In this document: positions 1 through 6,253 of the stretch, piece by piece
How positions within the stretch are numbered: position 1 is the stretch's first letter
Layout of the letters: the number at the start of each line of letters is the position of its first letter
Assembly (NCBI GenBank): GCA_964388085.1
Contig: CAYLZW010000192.1
Span: 1 to 11,399 of the forward strand
Direction: 5' to 3'
DNA length: 11,399 nt
DNA from: CAYLZW01 sp964388085
GTDB lineage: Bacteria > Myxococcota > UBA727 > CAYLZW01
Translations under genes and position numbers: made by a program
Notes under the pieces: model-generated
The model's database searches: none
Seen by the model: the letters and a program-made list of their open reading frames with translations, nothing else
What the model was told of the DNA's origin: nothing

Positions 1-24
1 CGCCCAGCCCAGCATCAGGTTCAA

Positions 25-60
25 CATGGGCAACTGTCAGGTGATCCCTAGCTGCCCATG
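25..60. repeat. 8-bp inverted repeat (possible hairpin) near the left edge
   Basis: CATGGGCA at 25-32 is the exact reverse complement of TGCCCATG at 53-60, leaving a 20-base loop. There is no T-run on either side, so it is not a convincing intrinsic terminator. It lies in the 167 bases beyond the hsdR stop codon, where I find no supportable gene. It could be a terminator-like structure, the edge of a neighbouring mobile element, or chance. A second small palindrome, GGAGCGCTCC, lies at 114-123. Confidence 0.35.
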
Positions 61-167
61 AGCGCATATCGGGAGGTCAGTCGAGCTTGACGGCCCCGGA
101 AAACCGATGGGTGGGAGCGCTCCGGCAAATGAGTGAGCGCGACCCCACCTCACGGGGGCACCGCTGG

Positions 168-3100
168 CTAGAGCGTCGCCTCGCCGTAGTACGGCGACGG
201 CAGCCGCGGGTACACGCGGTGAACATGCTCGTACACCGCTTGCGCCTTCTCCTCGACCTCGTCCTCGGCGTACAGATCCGCCGGCAGGCCGGTCGCGTCC
301 GCCCACAGGTGGTCGCGAATGGCGACCCGTACCGCGTCGCGCGTGGACTCCTTGTCGCGCCAATGGTCGATGCGCAGCTTCTCGGCCTTCAACGTCGCCA
401 ATAGGCCCTTCGCGACCTCCTTCACCTTGGCCGAGCCGGCCTTTGGGAGCTCACGCTTCCGCAGCAGGTCGAAGATCGCGAGCGTCTCCTCGTCGAGGCC
501 CTCGCGGACGGCGCGCGCCACCTCTTCGCTCAGCTCCTCGACGAACAGCTCGAGCTGCTGGAAGGTGGTCTCGATGGTGGCGCGGTCCTTCTCGCGGTTG
601 TACTGCTCGACGATCTGCTCGTAGCGCCTCTGGAAGTCCGCCCGCAGCGGGTTCTGCGCCATCAGGCGCTGGAGGCGCCGCTCCACCAGGCTGCGGAGGT
701 CCTGCACGATGGTCCTCGGCGCGACGCCCCTCTCGAACTCAGCCCTCAGCTTCGCGAAGTCGATGCGGCTGATGTCGTAGAGGACGCGCTCCTCGGGCTC
801 TCCCTCGTCGCTCCTGATCTCGATGGCGTCATCCACCACCGCGTGGAGCTGGCGAATGATGTGCGAGATGTCCGCCGCCTCCCGGCCGCGCTGGAGCATC
901 TTGTAGATGGCGTCCACGGCGTCGCGCGCGTCACGGTAGGAGCGCACCCCTTCGCGATCGAGGGCGGCGGCCGCGCGATACTTGCGGAACACCGCCCGCG
1001 CCATGACCTCGAAGCGGCGGCGGGTCTCGTCGGCCTCGTTCGCCGCCTCCATGGCTTTGAGCAGCGCCGCGTTTCGGGCGAAGCCCGTCTGCGTGACGAT
1101 GTCGTCGAGCGAGCCGCCCGCGTTATCGAGCAGCTCTCGCACGAGCGCGATGGCCTCCGCAACCTCCGCCACGAGCTCTTCCGGCGGGCGGGTCGGGTCG
1201 TGCGCCGCGCCGCCCCCTCCGCGCGCGGTGTCGCCCTGCCCGCCGAAGGTGGCGAGCGCATTGCGCAGGTTCCGAATGACACCGCAGTAGTCGACGATGA
1301 GGCCGTTGTTCTTGCCCTCGTGCACCCGATTCGCGCGTGCGATGGCCTGCATGAGGGTGTGCGCCCTGAGCGGCTTGTCGAGATACAACGTCGAGAGGGA
1401 CGGCACGTCGAAGCCCGTCAGCCACATGGCGCAGACGATGGCGATACGGAACGGATGCTCCTCCTTCTTGAACGCCTCCTCGACGCCGATGCGCTTGCCG
1501 TCGTCGAGGTCGAAGCCCTCTTTGATGAGCTGGCGGTGCGGCTTGATGTCGAGCCCCCACCCGTTGAAGCGCGCGACCTCGCCCTGCTCTTCGCTGACGA
1601 CGACGGCGGCGACGGTCTCCTTCATCCACGCGATCTTGCGGCGCTGCTGCATCTCCTCTTGCTGGCTCTTCAGCTCATCGAGCCCCGCCTCGAGCTCTTC
1701 GATGTGCTGCTGCCAGTAGGTCTGGATGATGCCGTGCATCCGCACGCACGTGACCTTGTCGATGCAGACCAGCATCGCCTTCCCGGTCTCCCAGGCGTTC
1801 GCGTAGTGCTCTACGAAGTCCTTCGCGACCTGATCGAGGCGCTTGCCCGCCGTCAGGACGTGGTACTCCCGTGTCAGCTCTGACTCCAAACGCCGCTCGA
1901 CGTCCAGGTCGCCGCTGGTCTCGACCTCTTCCAACTTGCTCGCGACCTTCTCGTTCAGCTCCTCGGTGGAGATGCCGAGCCGCTCCCCGCGGGCGTCGTA
2001 ATAGAGCGGCACGGTGGCGCCGTCGTCCACCGCGCGCTGGAAGTCGTACGTCGAGATGTAGTCGCCGAACACGCGACGCGTGATCTCGTCTTCCTTGAAC
2101 AGCGGCGTGCCGGTGAAGCCGATGAAGCTCGCGTTCGGCAGCGCGTCGCGCATGTTCTCGGCGAGCTTGCCGTACTGCGTACGGTGCGCCTCGTCGGTGA
2201 TGACGATGATGTCGTCGCGGCCCGAGTACAGCTCGCCCTTCTGGAGCGGCTCATTGAACTTTTGCACGAGCGAGAACACGTACGCCTTCTGCTGGCCGAG
2301 CAGCTCCCGCAAATGGGAGCCGCTGCTGGCCCGACAGGGATCGCGATCGTTGTCGGCGAGGCCGCAGCCGGCGAAGGTCTTGTAGATCTGCGTGTCGAGG
2401 TCGTTGCGATCGGTGCAGATGAGGAAGGTGAAGTTGCCGCCCACCTTGCGGTGCACCTTCTGGGTAAAGCAGGCCATTGAGTAGCTCTTGCCCGAGCCCT
2501 GCGTGTGCCAGAAGACGCCGAGCTTACCCTCGCGCGTGTGCCGGTCTTTCAGCGCCTCCACCGCCCGGTTCACGCCGAGGAACTGGTGGTTGCGCGCGAT
2601 GATCTTGAGGGTCTTCCCGGCCGACTCGTCGAAGATGATGAAGCTCTCGAACAGGTCGAGAAAGCTCTTCTTTGAGCACACGCCCTTCAGCATCGTCTCC
2701 ATGTGCACGACGCCGGGCTCGTCCTCGTCGAGCCGCTTCCAGTCGAAGAAGTGCCCATAGCGCGAGGTGATGGAGCCCATCTTCGAGACGATGCCGTTGC
2801 CGAGCATCACGATGGCGTTGTGGTGGAAGAGGTGCGGGATCGTGTCCTTGTAGTCGGAGAGGTTCTGGTTGAACGCGGCGCGCAGGTTCTTGTGGACGTT
2901 CTTGCACTCGACGAACAGCAGCGGCACGCCGTTGACGAAGCCGGCCACGTCGACGCGCCGCCGATAGAGGTCCCCCTTCACCCACAGCTCGCGCACGGCG
3001 AGGAAGTCGTTGTTCTCGGGGGTGTCGAAGTCGAAGACGCGCAGGGTCTTCTTCTGCTGCTGGCCGTCCGCGTCCTTGAAGGCGACCTTCACGCCGTTCC

Positions 3101-3395
3101 GCAGGATCTCGTGTTTCTCGCGGTTGGTCGCGAGCAACGTCTGGGACGGGCTGTGCTCGACGATCTGCCGCACGGCATCGTCGTAGGCCGCGTCCGGCAG
3201 GCCCGGGTTGAGCTCCACGAGCTTCTTGCGCAGCTCACGGGTGAGGACGACCTCCTTCTGGTCCTTGCGTCCGAGGAGGCTGTCGGGGCCGTAGGTCTCG
3301 CTGTTCCATGCGAGCACGGAGCGCCAGCCGAGCTGCTTCTCGAGGTAGTCGGCCGTGGGCTGCTGGACGAGGGTGTCCTCGTTCATGGGGCTCAT
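168..3395 (-). CDS. hsdR: Type I restriction enzyme, R (endonuclease/translocase) subunit HsdR
   Basis: 1075 residues, normal size for HsdR. This subunit drives ATP-dependent DNA translocation and cleavage in the R2M2S complex at unmethylated targets. An N-terminal PD-(D/E)xK nuclease core is visible as D149 and E163-x-K165 (FVECK), with the associated LLF strand before it. The SF2 motor follows: Walker A QGSGKS at about 299-304, DEAH at 401-404, motif III FTGTP at about 427-431, and motifs V/VI around LTGFDVPSL and QAIARANR (about 659-690). The last ~350 residues are charged and helical, as in the C-terminal region that docks HsdR on the methylase core. The ATG at 3395 overlaps the hsdS stop as ATGA, implying coupled translation. 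The frame is open, with all motifs present. Since hsdS is broken, the enzyme probably has no specificity partner unless one is encoded elsewhere. Confidence 0.96.
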   Translation of the reverse strand: MSPMNEDTLVQQPTADYLEKQLGWRSVLAWNSETYGPDSLLGRKDQKEVVLTRELRKKLVELNPGLPDAAYDDAVRQIVEHSPSQTLLATNREKHEILRNGVKVAFKDADGQQQKKTLRVFDFDTPENNDFLAVRELWVKGDLYRRRVDVAGFVNGVPLLFVECKNVHKNLRAAFNQNLSDYKDTIPHLFHHNAIVMLGNGIVSKMGSITSRYGHFFDWKRLDEDEPGVVHMETMLKGVCSKKSFLDLFESFIIFDESAGKTLKIIARNHQFLGVNRAVEALKDRHTREGKLGVFWHTQGSGKSYSMACFTQKVHRKVGGNFTFLICTDRNDLDTQIYKTFAGCGLADNDRDPCRASSGSHLRELLGQQKAYVFSLVQKFNEPLQKGELYSGRDDIIVITDEAHRTQYGKLAENMRDALPNASFIGFTGTPLFKEDEITRRVFGDYISTYDFQRAVDDGATVPLYYDARGERLGISTEELNEKVASKLEEVETSGDLDVERRLESELTREYHVLTAGKRLDQVAKDFVEHYANAWETGKAMLVCIDKVTCVRMHGIIQTYWQQHIEELEAGLDELKSQQEEMQQRRKIAWMKETVAAVVVSEEQGEVARFNGWGLDIKPHRQLIKEGFDLDDGKRIGVEEAFKKEEHPFRIAIVCAMWLTGFDVPSLSTLYLDKPLRAHTLMQAIARANRVHEGKNNGLIVDYCGVIRNLRNALATFGGQGDTARGGGGAAHDPTRPPEELVAEVAEAIALVRELLDNAGGSLDDIVTQTGFARNAALLKAMEAANEADETRRRFEVMARAVFRKYRAAAALDREGVRSYRDARDAVDAIYKMLQRGREAADISHIIRQLHAVVDDAIEIRSDEGEPEERVLYDISRIDFAKLRAEFERGVAPRTIVQDLRSLVERRLQRLMAQNPLRADFQRRYEQIVEQYNREKDRATIETTFQQLELFVEELSEEVARAVREGLDEETLAIFDLLRKRELPKAGSAKVKEVAKGLLATLKAEKLRIDHWRDKESTRDAVRVAIRDHLWADATGLPADLYAEDEVEEKAQAVYEHVHRVYPRLPSPYYGEATL

Positions 3396-4003
3396 ACGGT
3401 GACCTCGCCGCTCATGAGTTTGGGGAGGAGGAGGTCGCGGGCGCGTTCAAGCTCGCGGTTCTGATGCAAAAGATTGTCTTGCAGGTCGAGCAATGGTCTG
3501 ACCGCATCCGCGAAAAGACGTCGCTCGCGTGCGGGCGGAGCCCCCGTCTGCCACTGCTCGATGTGCTTCGGTTTGAGGTGTAGCACCGTCGTCCCCGTCG
3601 CGTGTTCCTTTACTTCGTCTGGAAACGTCGAGTAGCGAAGCAAGTAGTACAGCCACTCGGCTGGCACGCCCTCGTTGGGGACGATCTTCACCATATCCAT
3701 CGAGAAGATCGCCGGCTCATCGACGGTGCGAGGCAGGCGGCCCGCTCGAGCGATCACCATTCGCTCCTGCGTCATATCGGTCACGGCCATGACGATATCG
3801 CCGGCGGCCACCGTGTGCTGCGGCTTGTGCGCACCCTCGAAGCGCTTCAGACCATAGGTACGAAAGCCACCGTATCGCTCGATGCATTTCAGGTTCACAA
3901 ACAGCTTCCCCCCATCCTCAACCAACTCGTCACTCCGGTTGTGCTGCCCCGGCTGGAACGTGACTCCCACCTGCCTCCGAGGTCCGGAGGTGTTAGGAGT
4001 CAT
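3392..4003 (-). CDS. Chimeric ORF: IS-derived start fused to the TRD2/C-terminal half of HsdS
   Basis: The 203-residue open frame begins at an ATG inside the IS left end (4003-4001). About 22 residues come from the IS, reading across its left inverted repeat. It then enters native HsdS at SDELVEDGG and continues to the normal hsdS stop, which overlaps the hsdR start. It therefore contains most of TRD2 and the whole C-terminal conserved region. HsdS half-subunits are known in some systems to pair and form functional specificity units, so a product is conceivable. There is no clear ribosome-binding site: the upstream strand is the complement of the IS orfA leader and is involved in a hairpin. 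I think it is more likely a remnant whose main effect, if translated, would be to keep ribosomes moving into hsdR. Confidence 0.4.
   Translation of the reverse strand: MTPNTSGPRRQVGVTFQPGQHNRSDELVEDGGKLFVNLKCIERYGGFRTYGLKRFEGAHKPQHTVAAGDIVMAVTDMTQERMVIARAGRLPRTVDEPAIFSMDMVKIVPNEGVPAEWLYYLLRYSTFPDEVKEHATGTTVLHLKPKHIEQWQTGAPPARERRLFADAVRPLLDLQDNLLHQNRELERARDLLLPKLMSGEVTV
3936..3939. repeat. Target site duplication CGGT (left copy)
   Basis: CGGT lies directly left of the IS tip and is repeated at 5536-5539 directly right of the other tip. Joining the flanks through one copy gives codons for G-K-S-Y-R-S-D in hsdS with no frame change. Confidence 0.92.
3940..3964 (+). repeat. IS left terminal inverted repeat (IRL)
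   Basis: 25 bases starting TGTGCTGCCCC and ending GAACGTGAC, matching the complement of 5511-5535 at 19 of 25 positions. The outer seven bases and the inner nine are identical, and the mismatches cluster in between. Confidence 0.9.
3962..4001 (+). promoter_or_regulatory. Hairpin overlapping the orfA ribosome-binding site
   Basis: GACTCC (3962-3967) pairs with GGAGTC (3996-4001), and CCTCCG (3974-3979) with CGGAGG (3985-3990). An alternative pairs CACCT (3968-3972) with AGGTG (3988-3992). The 3' arm contains the AGGAG (3995-3999) that serves the orfA GTG start. A transcript entering from outside would contain both arms, so the structure could mask the start and limit transposase made by readthrough, a strategy known from several IS elements. 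The effect here is inferred. Confidence 0.55.
3995..3999 (+). promoter_or_regulatory. Shine-Dalgarno of IS orfA
   Basis: AGGAG lies 6 bases before the GTG at 4006 and 9 before the next in-frame GTG at 4009. Either can be the start. The ATG at 4002 is in the orfB frame, not the orfA frame, so it does not start OrfA. Confidence 0.6.
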
Positions 4004-4005
4004 GC

Positions 4006-4347
4006 GTGGTGAAGAACATCAAGAGCAAGAAGAAGCGGAACTTCCGGTCTGTCGACGAGAAGGTGGCCATGTTGCGGCGCCATCTCGAGGACAAGGTCCC
4101 GGTCTCGGACCTCTGCGACGAGTACGGGCTGCAGCCGAGCGTGTTCTACACGTGGCAGCGCCAGCTCTTCGACAACATGGGCGCCGCGCTCGCTACGGCC
4201 GGTGGCGGCAAGAAGGCCGACCCGCGCGCGACGAAGCTGGAGCGCGAGAACGAGGCGCTCAGGGCGAAGCTCGCGAAGAAGGACGAGGTCATCGCCGAGA
4301 TCTCCGAGGAGCACCTTTCGTTAAAAAAAGAACTTGGGGAGCTCTGA
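4006..4347 (+). CDS. IS3-family transposase OrfA (helix-turn-helix/leucine zipper protein)
   Basis: 113 residues. OrfA proteins bind the IS ends and form the N-terminal part of the OrfAB transposase. An N-terminal helix-turn-helix of the IS3/IS911 type is visible at about residues 11-50 (VDEKVAMLRRHL, then VSDLCDEYGLQPSVFYTWQRQLF). A heptad-like zipper follows at about 76-112 (LERENEALRAKLAKKDEVIAEI, then LSLKKEL). The start is GTG at 4006, or GTG at 4009, next to an AGGAG. The frame stops at 4347, just after the A-run at 4323-4329 where part of the ribosomes should slip into the orfB frame. The ORF is intact and its size is typical for the family. Confidence 0.9.
   Translation: MVKNIKSKKKRNFRSVDEKVAMLRRHLEDKVPVSDLCDEYGLQPSVFYTWQRQLFDNMGAALATAGGGKKADPRATKLERENEALRAKLAKKDEVIAEISEEHLSLKKELGEL
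4307..4329 (+). promoter_or_regulatory. Programmed -1 frameshift site (SD-like stimulator plus slippery A-run)
   Basis: Seven A's at 4323-4329 are read in the orfA frame as TTA-AAA-AAA-GAA, i.e. an A-AAA-AAA heptamer. Slipping back one base enters the orfB frame, giving ...LSLKK then RTWGALNGRW. AGGAG at 4307-4311 lies 11 bases upstream, within the spacing known for the stimulatory internal Shine-Dalgarno of dnaX and several IS3-family elements. The orfA stop comes 15 bases after the A-run. Confidence 0.88.
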
Positions 4348-5333
4348 ACGGTCGCTGGGTCCCCCACGATGTCCGTGACGAGGTCGTCGATTTCGTCACG
4401 GCGTGGGCGGCCAAGACAGGGCTCCCCGTCGTCATGCTCGTCGTCTGGCTCGGCCTGCAGAAGGGCAAGTTCTACGAGTGGAAGAAGCGCTACGGCCGCT
4501 CCAATGAGCACAATGGCAGTATGCCGCGCGACCACTGGATCGAGTCGTGGGAACGCGAGGCGATCATCGCCTACCATGCGCGCTACCCGCTCGAGGGCTA
4601 TCGTCGGCTGACGTTCATGATGCTCGACGACGACGATTGCGACGTCACCGTGAGCCCGACGACGACGTACCGCGTGCTCAAAGGCGCCGGGCTGCTCGAC
4701 CGATGGAACCGCCGCCCGACGAGGAAGGGCACCGGCTTCGTGCAGCCCATCGGCCCGCACGAGCACTGGCACATCGACATCGCGTACCTGAACATTTCGG
4801 GGACGTTCTACTACCTCTGCATGATCCTCGACGGCTACAGTCGCCTCATCGTGCACTGGGAGATCCGCGAGGCGATGACCGAGCTCGACGTCGAAACGAT
4901 CTTGCAGCGCGCGCGAGAGCGCTTCCCCGGCGTGAAGCCGCGCATCATCTCGGATAACGGGCCGCAGTTCATCTCGCGCGACTTCAAGGCGTTCATCCGC
5001 GAGGCGGGCATGACGCACGTGCGAACCTCGCCGTACTACCCGCAGTCGAACGGCAAGCTGGAACGGCTGAACAAGACTGTGAAGACGACGACCATCCGGC
5101 CAAAGTCGCCCGAGACCCTCGACGAGGCTCGCCGCGTCGTCGCCGAGTTCGTCGAGCACTACAACAACGTGCGCCTGCACAGCGCGATCGGCTACGTCGC
5201 GCCGACCGACAAGCTCGACGGGCGGGAGGAGGTGATCTTCGCCAGGCGCGACCAGAAGCTCGAGGCCGCGCGCGAGCGCCGTCGAAAGCGCCGAACCGCC
5301 GCGAAACGCCAGGAGGCAACATGCGCCGCCTGA
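4329..5333 (+). CDS. IS3-family transposase OrfB, DDE catalytic domain (made as OrfAB by -1 frameshift)
   Basis: About 334 residues counted from the frameshift point; fused with OrfA it gives a transposase of roughly 440 residues. This domain cuts and joins the IS ends through the circle intermediate typical of the family. The N-terminal HTH_21-like region is followed by the rve integrase core with the catalytic triad D150 (HWHIDIAY), D209 (IISDNGPQF) and E245 (NGKLERLNK), with exactly 35 residues between the last two, plus the family signature YYPQSNGKLE and a late VEHYNNVRLHSAIGY block. The C terminus is very basic (ARERRRKRRTAAKRQ). There is no obvious independent start at the frame entry; an internal ATG or GTG could give OrfB alone. 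The frame is open and all key residues are present, so the element may be active. Confidence 0.93.
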   Translation, partial: RTWGALNGRWVPHDVRDEVVDFVTAWAAKTGLPVVMLVVWLGLQKGKFYEWKKRYGRSNEHNGSMPRDHWIESWEREAIIAYHARYPLEGYRRLTFMMLDDDDCDVTVSPTTTYRVLKGAGLLDRWNRRPTRKGTGFVQPIGPHEHWHIDIAYLNISGTFYYLCMILDGYSRLIVHWEIREAMTELDVETILQRARERFPGVKPRIISDNGPQFISRDFKAFIREAGMTHVRTSPYYPQSNGKLERLNKTVKTTTIRPKSPETLDEARRVVAEFVEHYNNVRLHSAIGYVAPTDKLDGREEVIFARRDQKLEAARERRRKRRTAAKRQEATCAA

Positions 5334-5722
5334 AGCCCGCGCCCTGCTTGACGCTGAGCGCCTGTCTGCCACCGTCGCCGTCGTCGTCGCCCTCACACGA
5401 GGAGCTTGCGACGAGGGGCGACGACGGCGGTGCGGGGAAGCAGACAGGTGGCCCTGCCACCGGAGCCCGAGTCCGAGCCCTCGCTGATGTGTTACGCGAG
5501 AGCTTCAACTGTCACGTTCACGTCGAACCAGCACACGGTAGCTCTTGCCGCGAACCACCGTTGACAGGTCTGCCACCCTGCGCCCTTGCCATCCGGCAGG
5601 TACGCCATCCACGACCTTCACGTGCTCGTGGCCGGGGAAGCGCAGGTAGACGAACCACTCGCGGTACAGCAGTCGCGCAGTCTCTTCGAGCAGTGCGATG
5701 CGGCGGCGGTTGTTTTCGATGA
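5321..5722 (+). CDS. Possible third IS ORF of unknown function, starting at a strong RBS over the end of orfB
   Basis: AGGAGG (5311-5316) lies 4 bases before an ATG at 5321, and this ATG overlaps the end of orfB by 13 bases, as in coupled genes. The frame encodes MRRLKPAPCLTLSACLPP and then a Ser/Pro-rich, Gly-rich stretch of low complexity. It has no stop inside the IS and reads through the right end into antisense hsdS, stopping at 5722. I recognise no domain. The first 20 residues loosely resemble a short lipoprotein signal (LSAC), but this is weak. Either it is a remnant passenger gene or the RBS is fortuitous. Confidence 0.25.
   Translation: MRRLKPAPCLTLSACLPPSPSSSPSHEELATRGDDGGAGKQTGGPATGARVRALADVLRESFNCHVHVEPAHGSSCREPPLTGLPPCALAIRQVRHPRPSRARGRGSAGRRTTRGTAVAQSLRAVRCGGGCFR
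5361..5448 (+). repeat. Large imperfect stem-loop in the IS 3' tail
   Basis: CCTGTCTG (5361-5368) pairs perfectly with CAGACAGG (5441-5448). Inside it, ACCG and CGCCGTCGTC...GCCCTC (5371-5393) pairs with GAGGGGCGACGACGGCGGT (5413-5431), with small bulges. The structure lies between the orfB stop and the right terminal repeat. No T-run follows, so it is not a standard intrinsic terminator. It could block antisense or incoming transcription, or stabilise the transposase mRNA. Confidence 0.6.
5511..5535 (-). repeat. IS right terminal inverted repeat (IRR)
   Basis: Read on the minus strand it starts TGTGCTGGTTCG and ends GAACGTGAC; 19 of 25 positions match the left repeat. Confidence 0.9.
5536..5539. 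repeat. Target site duplication CGGT (right copy)
   Basis: Directly outside the right IS tip and identical to 3936-3939. It encodes part of the Tyr-Arg codons at the hsdS junction. Confidence 0.92.
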
Positions 5723-6253
5723 GGTCGTCGTAGCCGACAAGAACGGTCGCGATTGCGCGCTGAACGTCGATCGGTGGGTGTGGTACGGCGAAGTTGCGCA
5801 GCACCGTCAGATTGATGTGGGGCACGCCCGACGACGATGCGAGACTCTTTATTCGTTCGATCGCCGCTCTTGAGCGGAAATAGTAGTACAGAAATCTGGC
5901 GTCAGCTTTCGCCGAATCCACCGTCATCTTCATCTGGCTCTGCGATACTACGTAGGTTTTGCTGGCTCCGTTATCGGGTACAATGGCGACCTGTCCAAGC
6001 GTGCCTCGCTACGTAAACACAAGATCGCCAGGTGCGGCAGTGTTGCCCGACAGATCATCGCGCAGCTTTCTCTCGGACACGAACGCGAAGCTGTCCGTCA
6101 GGAGGTATCGCCCTTCGCCCATGTTGCTCCCGCGAATGACCGGGATGCCTTCCGATACATAGTCACTTGATGTGAGCCTTGAACCGAATGGGCCACCTAC
6201 GATGGCTTGGGGAACGTCTGCCGCCAACGAAGAGAGCTTCGCTTCCGGCCAGA

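Larger units (their letters stand above)
3940..5535 (+). mobile_element. Complete IS3-family insertion sequence, 1596 bp, inside hsdS
   Basis: The ends were found by comparing both hsdS junctions. The outer bases are TGTGCTG at both tips. The 25-bp terminal inverted repeats match at 19 of 25 positions (3940-3964 and 5511-5535, ending in shared GAACGTGAC). CGGT occurs directly outside each end (3936-3939 and 5536-5539), a 4-bp target duplication. The element carries orfA, orfB with D-D-35-E residues and a -1 frameshift site, the standard IS3-family layout, on the strand opposite to the hsd operon. At about 1.6 kb it is a little longer than most IS3 elements, owing to a 200-bp tail after orfB. 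I cannot name the element; a 4-bp duplication fits some IS3 subgroups better than others. Intact ends, frames and duplication suggest a fairly recent insertion. Confidence 0.95.

Noticed and set aside
142..158. CCCC/GGGG hairpin just after hsdR as a terminator
   Set aside because: The stem is only 4-5 bp with no T-run, too weak to call.
843..1883. 346-residue open frame on the plus strand, antisense to hsdR
   Set aside because: GC-rich codon bias makes long antisense frames common. The translation is low-complexity (Val/Leu/Arg/Glu-rich) with no motif, and hsdR on the other strand is certain. The same holds for plus frames 87-404 and 2703-3464.
4146..5396. 416-residue open frame on the minus strand across the IS
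   Set aside because: Exactly antisense to the DDE transposase, Arg/Val/Asp-rich with no recognisable domain; a shadow of a GC-rich gene.
6009..6011. TAG as a recoded sense codon
   Set aside because: Other genes here end in TAG normally (hsdR stops with TAG at 168-170), and no unusual tRNA or genetic code signal is visible.
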